The notes beneath the pieces are model-generated. The model saw only the letters and a list, made by a program, of their open reading frames with translations, did not search any database and was not told where the DNA came from. The translations under genes and the position numbers were made by a program. A DNA stretch of 64,000 nt from Cryptomeria japonica (taxonomy: Eukaryota; Streptophyta; Pinopsida; Cupressales; Cupressaceae). This document shows, in pieces, positions 30,208 to 43,085 of the stretch. The stretch's first letter is position 1; every line of letters starts with the position of its first letter. Location: the NCBI RefSeq assembly GCF_030272615.1, contig NC_081409.1, positions 647,064,468 through 647,128,467 on the forward strand, in the 5' to 3' direction.

Positions 30208-32113
30208 CAAGTTGCGTGTAAAATATGGTGATGCAATATGTAAAATGTAAAAAAACAAACATAACACAAAACTTTCCTAGCAGACATGTACAAAATGTGG
30301 AAGCATTTAAAAGCATGCTGGAACTGTTCGATTAAAATGCCTTAAAAAGGATGCGGTATCATGGAATGCGATGATAGTAACAAGTTTCCTGGTAAATGTG
30401 GTGTGAGCAAAATGTAAAAAAAAAAAACAGACACTGCGTCAAAAATCCTCTTCAAAATTCAAACAACGGCATAACTAATCTCAGAATAAAGAAAGAAGGA
30501 GTCATTTTCATACCTGTAGAGAGCACGATTTGCATTTAAAGAGAAGACTCAGAAAGCCCAGCACCGACTTCACAAAGCAATGAAAAAAATCAGAACATCA
30601 ATGGCGGCACCAAACCCTCGTAAAGCTTCTTTGTTGTTTTCATTTTGCAAAATGAGAAATACGATGGAGTGCAAAACTTTTAGGGTAACAAAAACCCTTT
30701 GTCATTTTTTATATTCTCCCTCAAGTCCGCTGGGCTTATGAAATATGCAATATAATAAAAATCAAACATATTCGATAAAATAGATGTTTATCAATATCTC
30801 AAATATGTTTTATTTCTATTTTTGTTTTCCTTCTTGGTTAAAAGCTGGTATTTCTTTGTAAAAGGTATTTAATTACAATGCAATTATAAATTGTAATTGA
30901 ATATTATTAGTCGAAATGTAAAAGGTGTATCCATATGCAAGAAGGAGACTAAGTCTTTTGACTTAGTTTTGAAGGAGGAGTTAATTCAGGAGAGATAAGG
31001 CTCTCATTGAAGAAGTCTTTTTAGTTTGGAGACATAAGGAGAGCATATAGGATCATGCATAACCACTTGGGAAATATTCAAAAGGAGTTGAGATAATTTT
31101 GGAGACAAGAACGTTTTTATAGGAACATGAGGTTGTTTGAAACCAAATGGAGTGAATCTAGAGAGGTTGGAGCACTTTTAGGTAAAGGGTCAAAGTTGGA
31201 CTTTTCCACCATTTTGGGGAGCTTTTATTACTTGGTTAAGCGTTTTGAGGCTGTTTCTAGTGATCTTTTGGGTTGGTTATTTATTAAGGAAGACTTTTCC
31301 ATGTTTGTAGCCCTCTTTGGTGTCTTCTAGACTCCTCTTTTTGAGGCACTTTTCTTGCATCCGACCCAATCAGTTGGGGTTTTTGTACTTAATGCCTGAA
31401 GACACTTCATTTGTAGTTAGTTCAGATTTATGCAAGAATAGTGTTTTCAGAGACTTTTTTCTTGTCCTTAGCATTTTCTTTTGCACAAATTCTGTAACTC
31501 AGATTTGGAGATATAATATATGAAACAGCATCTTTTGGAGCGATTTTCTATGGAATCAAACCTTGTTATCCTTCCATTTTTTTTGTGTACAAGCATGATT
31601 GAAGAAGCTAAATTTGTGAGTAATATTACTCCTTGTTTACTTGTCTCAGTCAGTACCTTAATATAGGAACGTATGTATGTTTGTAGGTCATAGTATGTGT
31701 TTTAAAGTTCAAAATTTTTGAGTGAAACATTATTATTTCCTCATTGGTTCGTCTCAAGACCTTATTATGAAATACTTATGCAAACGTATAACAGGAAAGA
31801 AGTGTTTATCAATTAAAGTAGAATATTGCAGACTGAGATCAGTTTTTTATTATTTATCTCTCACATTTTGGTGTATCACCAGGTTCTAGTTAATTTTAGT
31901 TCAGTTTTAAGTACCATTTCTATAATTTCTTATCCTTTACCCTGCAAAGTTAGTCCTATATTAGAGAGTATCAGGTGATTATCCAATAGGAACCAGCCTA
32001 GGAACCGGAGGTTTCATTTCAAGTTGCGCATTGCCCACATGCAGAAGTGAATCCCATGTTAGGCCAGATTGCTAAACTTATAGTTTAGTAGGGTGCAAAT
32101 TTGTGCCTTAACA
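30208..32113. other. E6 right non-coding part
   Basis: Contains an A-run at 30415-30427, the second copy of the 17-bp repeat (30472-30488), and on the minus strand a short stretch (about 30700-30510) ending in a donor-like CTACAGGTATG that could be a captured first exon. The rest, 30720-32113, is AT-rich and shows no gene. Confidence 0.45.
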
Positions 32114-32118
32114 TTAAG

Positions 32119-32435
32119 CAAGATTAAGGGAGTTTCTAGAAGATTTAATTAGACTAATGATGGATTAGGACAAGATGATTTGTAGGAATCACCTAGATTA
32201 ATTAATTAATTGAAATAATTAATTAAAAGGGGGATTAAGAAGAATTAATTTTTGAGTACTTTAGAGGAAGAAGGGGAAAATTGATATATTAAATAAATCA
32301 ATCAATGGCCTATAGTGACAATATTAATTAGGTTAAATTTAATCAATATTGAGAAGAATAGGGACTAACACAATTTAATTAATTAATTTTGTAGAAGGGT
32401 TAAATTAATTAAAATCAACAATGTGAGTAGGAGCA
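32119..32435 (-). repeat. E2 3' LTR, second part
   Basis: Resumes the LTR after E6 and matches 37610-37659 plus 44463-44704. The outermost 20 bp in element orientation differ strongly between the two copies, but both begin with TG and have the same length. It is followed by a purine-rich stretch on the minus strand (AAGGAGAATT, 32436-32445), a possible polypurine tract. Confidence 0.7.
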
Positions 32436-33360
32436 AATTCTCCTTGTGTTTGTTGATCAAGAATGGATCTATCAAAATCAGGGGGAAAGCAAGCTCTATT
32501 TTCAATAAGAGTCTTTAGAAGACCATTAGGATTATGTCGGATGAATTTCTCCATCATATGAATCCTCTAAGAATGTTCGCACTTCTGGGGAGAGGTCATC
32601 TTGATCAACCATGTTAGGGTCCCCTTGTGGTTGTGGATCTTGAGTGTTGGGTTGCACATTTTTCCCTTGCGTGGGATCTTGTGTAGGATCTTGATATAGA
32701 ACACTAATGTCTGGAATGCCATATTGTGTTCGTCCATCTTCTTCTTTTGAGATCGAGTTGTGACCATGCAAGAATAATCTTAGGAAAATTTGTTGGAAGA
32801 AAAGTTTTATGAAAGGACTTAGCTAGGCTTTTGGATTTTTGATTTGGTTTGGATTTGATGAAGTTGGATAAAATGATTAATGGGGTCCTTGGATTAGGAC
32901 AAGATTTTGATTAAGATTTCCCCTTATTCCTTGGATGAGGATTTTAGGTGGGGGATGTTGATGAAACCACAAACAAGATGACAACCAGGTTGGGAAAAAT
33001 TTAGACCTTAGGATAATGATCAAAGTCTCTTTCTACTAAGGATTGACTAATGATCCCAAGCAAAATAAAGACATAATATAGGAGTCTTGATCGACTCAAA
33101 AGATGAGGCAAAGGTACTTGGGGAAGGTTCTTTCCTGAGAACAAAAGCCAAATGATTAAAGATGAAGTCTAAATAAAACTTCACAAGGTACAAAACCTTA
33201 GAGTGAGGTTGATTTGATTGAAGGATGATTGATTGGAGGATGATTGATTAAGGATGACTGATTAAGCATGATTGATTTGATTGAGGATGTAGTTGATTGA
33301 TGTTGTAAGTCCTTGTAAAATGCTAATGATGAAAGATCAAATAAGGATGATAGTGATGAC
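32436..33360 (-). other. E2 interior, left part with gag-like ORF start and GATTGATT repeat
   Basis: On the minus strand a short frame begins MVTTRSQKKK at 32767, a common opening of plant gypsy gag proteins, but soon becomes unrecognisable; an overlapping 79-codon frame (32771-32532) is Gln/Pro/Asp-rich. A degenerate GGATGATTGATT repeat lies at about 33218-33300. No pol remains. Confidence 0.45.
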
Positions 33361-34537
33361 TGTTAGGCCAGTGAACAACCGAGAGGGGGGGTGAATCAGT
33401 TGTTAATAGATTATGTGAATTAAAGCACTTAAAACCTTTTACCAGAATAACTAATAAAGCATTAAAGCATAATTGAAAACCAGAGAATCAATACCATGAA
33501 ACCATAACACATAACACCATGATTTGTATGTGGGAAACCCAGTAAAGGGAAAAACCACGAAGGGAAACCCTACCCACAATTAGATGATACTTCTGCAGAA
33601 AGTATATGATTACAATAGGGGCCTGCACATGCAGGAAGACACACTTCCTAGAGTGCACTTCTCATCAGAATGGAGTCTCACTGACTACAGAAGAGGCCAA
33701 CCACCTCAAAATATTTGGACAACAATCTAGAAAGAAGAACTGCCTATGATAGCATCAAACATGCTAGATTATAGTTTCTGTTAAGCTTAATACTGGAGGC
33801 CTAAAACCTCTTACATAAACTCAACTCAATCACCAATGGTCGACCAAATCCTCTGCACAAATGATTATTATATTATTCACTCCTTTCCTATGATCTACAA
33901 TGAGATCTTATATATATTTATACCAACCCGAGACCTAACCAATGAGGTTGGCCACCCAAATAATAATTCAATAGATCCATTACATAATCCTAAAATAAAA
34001 TCATAAAACATGTCAGCCTAAGGCCAAACAAAAATCATCCAATTAGTAAAACATCCTAGAAGCGCATTGGAGGATCCACCAACATGTTACATAAAAATCG
34101 GTCCATAACCTAGATAACACCATACCTAAATTAGATCCACACACGCCAAAGAAATGACACCAATCAGTCGAGGCATGAACGCAATCACCATAAGCATCCT
34201 GAATCTTTTCTAGAAGTTGCACCAACACCACTTATGCATTTCATCAATAAATCTCTACCGGTGAAACCCTTACCAGACCTACAAAGCAGGCTTACTAGAA
34301 CATGAGATAGCATCCGATCATCAAGTCAATACCTATTGACTGAAACATACTTCAAAAGCATATGAATCGTCCATAAAAACTTATTCCATCATCTAGATCA
34401 TACCGGTGACAATCAACTGATAATCCTCCCAATCCAATCCTTCTACTGGAAGCCGGTAAACAACCATAACAACTAGTGTTGACATTAATGACAAAACATC
34501 AATGAAACACATAATCAATTCCATCATATGGCCAACA
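33361..34537 (-). repeat. Copia solo LTR inside E2
   Basis: TGTTAGG...GGCCAACA, 1,177 bp, with the copia LTR marks GAGAGGGGGGGTGAATCA (33382-33399) and GTGGGAAACCC..GGGAAAAACCAC (33530-33558) in minus orientation. It is flanked by ATGAC (33356-33360) and ATAAC (34538-34542), a 5-bp duplication with one change. There is no interior sequence, so it arose by LTR-LTR recombination. Confidence 0.8.
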
Positions 34538-36605
34538 ATAACTAGAAGAAATTGATGAATAGATTATCCTTGGAATGGAAATGACTCAATAAGTATAGGT
34601 TTGAATGGCAAATTGTATGAAGGAATGAGACCACCCCGATTTTGACGATAGTTGGTATTGAAAGACAAGCCTGATCCTTGGTGTAAGGCACAGACTCTTA
34701 GTTCATCACTAGCATCAAAATAATTGGTATGACCATGAACATAATTGTGATATTGGTGCAAAAAGGTCTTGTGCTTGAGCAAGAGTTTGCGGTTGGTATA
34801 CCAAAACTTTCAACGTTTAATGAGTTGGGCTTGGGTGAGCTTCTTCTTCTTGATTGTATAATGGGTTGACTTCTTGGGATGCTTATACAACTTAGGCTTA
34901 TGAAACATGAGGTGAAGATGTGATGGACTAGATCTGGACTTTGACTATGCAAGGTGTGTAAATTTAGACTTGAGAATGTTTGAAAAATGTGGAAAATGAG
35001 GGGATTATTTATCACTTTACTCTTGGAAAGAAACATCAAACATAGCAAACATATTGGCCAAGTGTGACTCAAAGACCATCATTGACCTTAACAACATTTC
35101 CTAAGGCAGGCAAGGACAATAGTCATGGATCTCACTTGGTTTCCCAGCTATGCTTACTCAGAGTGGATACTTAGATGCTTGACCCCACTGGCTCCACCCT
35201 TGACACTCACTTCTTTGGGGTAGCCAAGAATCATTTCCCATGAAAACTCCCCATGATGAACTTCATATCTCTATTAAAAGCCGTAAAAATGCGATCTCCT
35301 TCGGAGGTCCAACCTCCTGCACCAATGACTAGAAGGATTTTGCCTTCTAAATACAAGAGTTCTTAGTTAGGGCATCTATTCATGTGGCCATACATGTGAC
35401 ACTTTACGCTTTGTAGTTATGGAAGGCTCTGAACCTATAGAGGTTGCACTCTATAGGGTCTATGGGGAGACATAGTGTCGGTATGGACTAATCAACACAT
35501 GTTGCTTGCGACTTTCATCACAAACACATTTATTTATAGTGGTTTGGAAGAGCTTTCCTTTAGCCCATTACCACTTAGGTCGTTCCCCTCTCACCAATGC
35601 CTATGCGGAGTGCCAGGAAAATTGGGAAGGCAGGCCCTCTAAGGGTAAAAACATGCAATCAAAGTAAAATAAGACATGGCAAACATGATGTTCATTGACC
35701 CTTAAGGAAACAAAATGTGATGCTAATCTAAGAAGACACTTCTAAATTTTAATGCCCAAAATGAAATGTGTGCTAATCTAGAAATGTATGAAAGATAGCT
35801 AGACTAGTGAAAAAAATGAGTCTTCTCCCAACGTCCTGCAAAACAAACAGTCAGTAGTTTTTGTTTCTAGTCTTGGACCGCTTGTATAGACCAACAAAAC
35901 TCAAAATTTGATCTGAACAGAAAAACCCTATAGCCACAGCGGACGCACCGATATACAAGAAAACACACTAAAGAGCTTATGTAAATGCTGAAATGCCTAT
36001 GTATGCGCCAAAGCAGTCTTTGCCCACTAAAAACAGAAAACAGAATGTAAATTCCCAAAAAATAAAGATTATACCTAAAATGATCGCACTGAAATAGAAG
36101 CACCCGCGCTGAACCGCGAGTGTACGCACTATAACAAAAGGATTAGCAAGAAAAAAAGACTCCAAAAATTCAAATTTGAAAACTTGATAGAAGGTGAAAA
36201 ACAGGGTTAAATGGAAGCGCTGGACCAAACTGCAGGCATTGAAATGCTTGTGCATGCGCTGGTTTAACAGAAATGTAAACAAGACAAAATTACAAAAAGA
36301 AATATTTTTGGATTTTTTAGTTGATTTCTTTAATTTTGTTTTGAATTTTAAATTTAAATGATTAAGATAGAAAGTAATTCTAATCTACTAAAAGGGGAAA
36401 TTTTCAATAAAAGCGGACGTGCTTGACCCGTTTCAGACGTGCTAAACGACAGTCTGCAAAAAAGGTGGGCCGGTAAATTTGAAATTCAAAATAGATGCGC
36501 TAAAGTGCCTGCACACGCATTAGAGTCAAGGTACACATGCTGATCCTGAACCTACGGCTAAAAATCACAAAAAACCTTAAAAAAATGTTAGATTTCTGAG
36601 ACGTG
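34538..36605 (-). other. E2 5' leader and interior, no recognisable gene
   Basis: Several frames of 70-125 codons occur, but none has a recognisable motif or a clear frame preference. Between about 35860 and 36560 the phrase GCGCT, or close variants such as ATGCTGAAATGCCT and TGCATGCGCT, recurs at irregular spacing and looks like a strongly diverged array near the primer site. Confidence 0.45.
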
Positions 36606-36624
36606 AGTCCCACTGGGCGTGCCA
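36606..36624 (-). other. E2 primer-binding site candidate
   Basis: On the minus strand TGGCACGCCCAGTGGGAC starts three bases after the LTR end. The layout is typical, and GTGGGACTC resembles the complement of a tRNA T-arm; the tRNA is not identified. Confidence 0.7.
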
Positions 36625-36627
36625 AAA

Positions 36628-37659
36628 TGAACCAAGGGAAACTTCAAGTAAGGTTAGCAGGTTAGTTTAAATCCAACATATATGAAAAGATCAAATAAAT
36701 GTATAAACTAACACAAACATTACCTTGCAAGAGAGGAGTCTCTCTTGTTCCTTTGATTTGGATACTAGTTGAAGCCAAGCATGCACCCCTACTTGACTTG
36801 TTTAGATTTGTCCAATACTGGGATGTGGATGGCTCTCCAAATTGCACAATAATAGATGAATGTGGATGAGGATGGATGAGCTTCAAGGATGGATTATGGA
36901 GTCAACTAGCTATGATATGGATGCTCTTGATGGATTCAAATTCAAACTAGCAGGATGAAGTTACTCGGATTGTGGAATGATCAAATCAGGGGTAAAAACT
37001 CCAATTTATAAAATTAAATAGAAGAAAATAGATGGTCAAGATTGTAGAGGAATGGAGGGATAGGATTTGAGGATAGGAGATCACATGGATCAAGGGACAA
37101 TGACATGACAAAGGGGGGTGGAGACCAAGAGATTTTCCATAAACGTATTTCTTGTCTACACCCTCCTCAAGGTACATGGGGAAGAGTTTCCAATACACCT
37201 AGCAGGAAAAAAAGGAATTAAAAATTCCTTGGGGAATGCACATGGAATTAAAAATTCCTAAGATATTGTGTGCATGGGGATTGGAAAAGGGAAAAGGAAT
37301 TTCAAAATTCCTTGGGAAGGTGAGAAGCATGGGAGAATGTGAGATTTTGAAAATCTCACATTCTCCCAAAAAGGGAGCATTTAAGGTGGAAGGTAAGAAG
37401 GGGGACAAAGAGGATTTAGCCATAATTGGCTATGGCTGACTTTTGTACCTAATCATGAGGATTGGGTACTAGCAAGGGATTAGGGGGATCATTTATAAGA
37501 ATTAGATGATGATTAGGAGCAAGTGGGATTTGTAGGAGGATTTGACTAGGAGAGAGAATGAGTGGAGGGAATTAAAAATTGAAGAATAATGCTAAGCAAG
37601 AATAAGGAATTTTCTAGAAGAATTAGTTAGACTAATGATGGATTAGGACAAGATTATTT
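36628..37659 (-). repeat. E2 5' LTR, first part
   Basis: TGAACCAAGG..., a close copy of 26479-27452 that also preserves the uninterrupted sequence at the E6 site (AATGCTAAGCAAGAATAAGG). It ends with TATTT (37655-37659), one base different from GATTT after E9. Confidence 0.85.
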
Positions 37660-39052
37660 TGATGGTATGATGAATCAATAAGGATCTGGACTACTACTGA
37701 GAGGGGGGGGGTGAATCAATAGATAGAAAATTGACTAAACTTTCACCAAACTCAAAAACAACCTCTCAAGTCAAACTCAGAATTGACTGGTTCAAATACT
37801 GAACTACAAAGTGTAATATCACTATCAAGTATACTAGTTGACTATCATAACAGAATAATAGTATAGCAGCTCTGAAACTCTCAAAACCTTTTAACAAAAA
37901 CAATCAAATACTTTACTAACAATAGTAAAAGCACATTTCAGATTGTTGCCTATCATCTTATCATATCTAAGTGGATTTAGTAGTTAAGCAAACTAACCAT
38001 AGCAAACATAACCACAAAAAACATTCATCACTTGACACAATGATTTTGGCATGGAAACCCAAATGGGAAAAACCATGAGGGGGATGAATACCTATAAGTA
38101 TTCTAAACTCTTGTAAAGTTCACCTTGTTAGGAGCCAAGCCTGTTAAAGCTTTACAAAAAGTCTTGTTAAGAACAGATCCTTATAGGGACCACTCAGTTA
38201 AGGGGTTGACTATAATGCCCTATTAAAAGCAATACCCTGTTAGAAGTAACCTTGGTAGAGGATTTGAAATCCAAGCTACTGGATCATCTGGTTAGAGGAT
38301 TTAGATAGCACTAAACCTGTTAAAGCTTACCCTATTAAGGGATTTGACTATTGTAATTGTTAGAGAACAATAAGGGTCTGGTGAATAGCACTACTCTACT
38401 TGATCAGATCCTTTTCATGCTCCTATCTTCCTTCACACATACTCTAGATACACCTTCTGGTTCGGCAACCAATCACACTTACACTTAACCAAAATTGCCA
38501 CTACAACAAAACAACTCATCGACCTTATAAGAAAACAATAAGTTGGTAACACATCACAAACCTAAGATCTCATAGAGATTATAAACAAATTGATTCAAGT
38601 ATGACCATTAGATTACATAGAAATCATTGCACATAATTTAAGATAACCTCAATCGCTCCTTGATCACCGCTTCATCAATCCCTATAACTAATCACGTGGT
38701 TTCCACTCCATACAATGTACTTGCTCATTCCCAAGATAAAACCGTTATCTCTACATGCCAAAAACCATTTGAAACTCTTCACATACAATATGCATATGTG
38801 GCATAATCATTACCACTCATCATTTTATCATAAACCAATACAACTGATTCACCAAGCTCCATCGGCTAGGGTTTGGCACATCAACAGGTAGGGTTACCGA
38901 TTGATCTCGCTGCTTCTCAAGTAATATTGGTTTCCTTCACTAGCTCACCTACTGGTTGCAAATGAACATCATAACAACATCATTACCACTTATAATTGAC
39001 ATCAATGACAATATAATAGTTCATCAATGCAATCTTCATGCAAATGCCAATA
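37660..39052 (-). repeat. E9 3' LTR
   Basis: A direct repeat of 43086-44462. Contains the G-run GAGAGGGGGGGGGTGAATCA (37699-37718), the AAACCC/GGGAAAAACC blocks (about 38055-38080) and a degenerate GTTAAGG/GTTAGAGGATTT array (38120-38350). Confidence 0.9.
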
Positions 39053-39064
39053 ATCTCCCCCTTT
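39053..39064 (-). other. E9 polypurine tract
   Basis: AAAGGGGGAGAT on the minus strand, directly before the 3' LTR. Confidence 0.85.
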
Positions 39065-39418
39065 AGCATTGATGGCAATACAAGCATCAATACCCTTGAT
39101 TGTGATGATTGTGTATAGGAATCCTGGTTTATATTTCATCATGTAATCTCCTTCAACTGAGTCTCCATGTCTTTAGCTGGTAATTGGCTATAGATATTTT
39201 CTCTATCAATCATACAATTCTTCTCCCCATAATCATATAGTTCTTCTCCCCCTTTGACAACAATACCAAAGTGAAAGTAAAACATATAGTGTCATACTTC
39301 ACTATTCTGCATCAACAATCTACAACTCGATGCTTCCCCTGTGGAATAACTCCACTCTACATGAATCCTGCTACACGATTCTTCAATTAGCTTCAGGACT
39401 GATGTATTCCACATCAAC

Positions 39419-42400
39419 TCAATTGACCTCATCTAGGGGCACAACCCCTAGTTGACCTCTAAGATACTCAAAAGTACTCTTAGGTAGAGTTTTAGTAAAG
39501 ATATCTTCTATTTTCTCCTTGGTAGATACATGCTCTAATAATACATCTTTACTCTGTACTTTCTCTCTTAAGAAATGATATTTCAGTTCAATATGCTTGG
39601 TTCTAACATGCAACACCAAATTCTTTGAAATATTTATTGCACTAGTGTTGTCACATAAAATCTTTTCTGGTTCTATAATCTTTAGCTTGAATCCTTCCAG
39701 AATGTGTTTCATCTAGATTCCCTGGGTATAATTCATATACGCTGCAACATATTCAACTTCAATAGTGGATTGTGATATACAACTTTGCTTCTTGCTACTC
39801 CAAGATACACATCTTCCTCCAAGAAAGAATGCACCACTGGTTGTGCTCTTCCTATCATCAACATTACCTGGCCTGTCTGCATCTGTATAAACCTTCAAAT
39901 CAAAGTTACCTGCATATGGATACCATAATCCATAGTTAATAGTACCTTTCAAATATTTGAGTATCCTTTTGGTAGCTATCAAGTGTGTCTCCTTTGGATT
40001 CTTCTGAAATTTGGTAGCTAAACCAACTGCATGAGCAATATTCAGTCTGCTGTGAACAACATAATGTAGTTTCCCTATCATTAATCTGTACTCCTTTTCA
40101 TCAACATATGCGACATCATTCTTCTTAGACAGTTTACAACTTGTAACCATTGGTGTCCCAACTAGTTTACAGTCACTCATTCCAAATGTCTTCAATACCT
40201 CTTTCACATACTTAAACTGTATGATAAAAATATCACTCTTCATCTGCCAAATTTGCAAACCTATGAAGAATTTTATCTCTCCTACTAGAGACATTTCCAA
40301 TTCACTTTTCATCTCATTTTCAAAGCCATCACTCATGTCATCATTGCCTCTAAATATGATATCATCCACAAACACTTCACTAACTAGTATCTTATCTCCT
40401 TCAGATTTGAGATATATATTGTTGTCTTCACTGGTTCTCTGAAAACTTATCTTCATTAGGTGTGAATGTATCCTTTCATACCATGCTCTTGGTGCTTGCT
40501 TCAAGCCATATAGTGCCTTGTGTAGTTTACACACCATATCCTTTGCATCAGTTAAAGCATAACCATCTAGTTGCTCAGTGTATACTTCTTCTTCCAGTAT
40601 TCCATTTAGAAATTTTGACTTCACATCCATCTGATATAATTTGAATCCCTTATATATTGCAAATGCAAGTAGAGTCCTAACACCTTCCAATCTAGCAACT
40701 GGTGCAAATGTCTCACTATAGTCTTCTCCTTCTTCCTGTGCATAACCTTTGCATACCAATCTAGCTTTGTTTTTGAATACTACTCCATCTTCATTCAGTT
40801 TATTCCTGAATACCCATTTAGTACCTATCACATTTTTATTCACCGGTCTAGGTATTAGGGTCCATGTATTGTTCTTCTCAATCTAGTTGAGCTCCTCTTC
40901 CATAGCTTTGATCCAGTTATCATCTCCAAATGCTTCCTTAGCATTTCTAGGCTCAATAGTGGAGATCATACAAGAATTCTCTCTAATTCTTCATCTTCTT
41001 AACACTCCAGCATCTTTATCTCCAATAATTTGGTTAGGATTATGATTGAGTCTCACATACCTTGGAATGACATGATCATTATCTTTAGGTTCTTCTTCCT
41101 CACTATCACCATCTTCTTTTGAATCTACCTATTCTGGTTGGACTGGTACTACAACATTCACTTCACCAGCTTCTGGCTCCAAAATCAGAATGTAAGGTTC
41201 ATCTTCCTTCTTTTCCTCACTGGTTTCTCCTAAAACTTCAAGACACTCATCCACGCAAACATCAACACTCTCAATGATTCTTTGTGTTTGGTTGTTGTAA
41301 CATTTGTAGGCCTTACTCTTGGTGGAGTAACCAAGAAATATGCCTTCGTCACTCTTAGCCTCAAACTTACTAACATAGTCACCTCTCTTGATAAAACATT
41401 TACTGCCAAAAATCTTAAAATAACTGACATTAGGTGATCTACCATATTAGTATTCATAAGGATTTTTATCCTTACCTCTCATTACCAATATCCAGTTCAT
41501 AGTGTAAACAACTGTGCTGACAGCTTCTCTCTAGAAAGTTTTTGCTACACCTCCTTGTATTAGCATCATTTTGGCAAGTTCAACAACTGACCAGTTGTTC
41601 CCCTCTGCAATACCATTCTGCTATGGTGTCCTTGGTGCAGAAAGTTGCCTCTTAATTCCTTTATCTTCACAAAATCTAGTGAATTCCTCTGAAGTAAATT
41701 CACCTCCTTGATCAATCCTTAGACACTTTATCTTCTTACCACTTTCCTTTTCAGCTAAGGCCTTAAATGTGTTGAACTTACTAAAGGCTTATGTTTTGTT
41801 CTTCAAGAATGTGACCCACATCATTCTTGAGCAATCATCAGTGAAGATCATAAAATATCTATCACTTTGAATACTTTTAGTCCTTATTGGTCCACAGAGA
41901 TCTGTATGAACCAAATCTAGTAAATGTTCCATTGAGAAGGATTTTCTCTTAAAAGTTGAGGATGTGAACTTTCCTAACTGACATTCCTTACATGGAGAAT
42001 TCACCAGTTTGTCCAACTGAGGCAAACCTCTTACCGACTTGGACTTACTAACTTTGACAATGTTATCAAAATTTATATGACAGAATCTCCAATGCCAAAG
42101 CCAACTAACATCTACTTTGGTAAATAAATAGTTGTTGACTTTAGGATTTAGGTGAACATGTTACCTTTTGTCTGCTTGCCAGTTGCAATTAGTTCACCTT
42201 TGCTCCTATAGATTTTGCACATTCCATTCTTAAATTCCATTGGATAACCTCTATCATTGAGTTGAGCTACACTCAAAATATTGTGCTTTAATCCTTCAAC
42301 CCAGTAGACATCATCTGCACTTCTCTTTTCATTAAGAGAAATGGTTTCCTTTCCTTTTACCATGCAAGGTGAGTCATTTCAAAATCTCACAACTCCTCCA

Positions 42401-43010
42401 TCAAATTCCTTCAAAGTAAGAAATTTACTCCATTCACCGGTCATGTCTATGATCCAATCATCATAACTATCCATGCAAGAAACTAATGCCTTCTGATAAA
42501 ATGTCTCCTCTTTAATGGCTACAAAGATAATGTCTTCATTAGCATCTCCCTCAGATTCCTCACCTGTGATACCACCATCAACTACATTGAAACAATATCT
42601 TTTGGCTTTTCCTTTGTACTTCTTGTACTTCTCACACTTATGCTCATTGTCACCATTAGGATAGTTAGCTGCAATGTGTCCAATCTTGTTACATGCAAAA
42701 CACTTCAAATGTAAATTACCTTTGTACTTATTGGTACCTTTGGGAAACCGCTTGGCCAACAATGCTTCAAGCTCAATCTGACTGCCTTCATCATCAATTT
42801 CTCTATTGGTTCTAGACTCATAATTGTGACTGATAATGGCCTCTAATGCTTGATTATTTTCTTGTTGCTCTTTCTTTTGATCATCAGACATAGTCCCACC
42901 AGGTCCAACATATTGAGTAACAACATGTTCCCAGTGTTGACTTCCTAGAATCTTGATATACATTTTCATCCTATCACTCCATATTCTATAGTTTTGGACC
43001 TTCTTCCTTC
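39419..43010 (-). pseudogene. E9 copia gag-protease-integrase-RT-RNase H polyprotein, broken
   Basis: Domains in element order: gag start (KVQNYRIW at about 43003), zinc knuckle CFACNKIGHIAANY with the last Cys changed to Tyr (about 42690); a protease reading DWIIDMTGEWSKF, in which the SGCSHH part of the active site is deleted; integrase with CKECQ, HTDLCG, RIDQGGEF and GIAEGN; RT (40843-39713) with TKWVFRNKLNEDG, SKFLNG and VDDIIF; RNase H with YTDADRPGNVDDRKST and CDNTSAINISKN, ending at 39419. Stops at 42376, about 42145, 41786 and 39713, among others, plus frame changes interrupt it. Without the protease site it cannot be autonomous. Confidence 0.88.
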
Positions 43011-43071
43011 ATCATGTTCCTCAAGATCTTTACCTGAAGTTGTTAGGCTTAGACACTAGAGGACCTTAAAT

Positions 43072-43083
43072 GCTCTGATACCA
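43072..43083 (-). other. E9 primer-binding site (initiator tRNA-Met)
   Basis: TGGTATCAGAGC on the minus strand, two bases from the LTR end. Confidence 0.92.
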
Positions 43084-43085
43084 AT

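Larger units (their letters stand above)
27453..32113. mobile_element. E6: 4.66-kb insertion with TG...CA ends carrying three plant gene fragments
   Basis: The uninterrupted sequence is known from the other E2 LTR, so the insertion limits are exact: TGTTATC...CTTAACA, flanked by TTAAG at 27448-27452 and 32114-32118. The ends and the 5-bp duplication suggest an LTR retrotransposon, yet I find no direct terminal repeat inside it; the simplest reading is a long solo LTR, while the 5-bp inverted ends TGTTA/TAACA leave a DNA transposon possible. The middle holds fragments of a rhamnogalacturonan lyase, a GABA transaminase and a starch-binding-type protein, all on the plus strand. Confidence 0.75.

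Noticed and set aside
33218-33300. GATTGATT-type repeat as a regulatory array
   Set aside because: Low-complexity, irregular and in non-coding E2 interior; simple-sequence expansion explains it.
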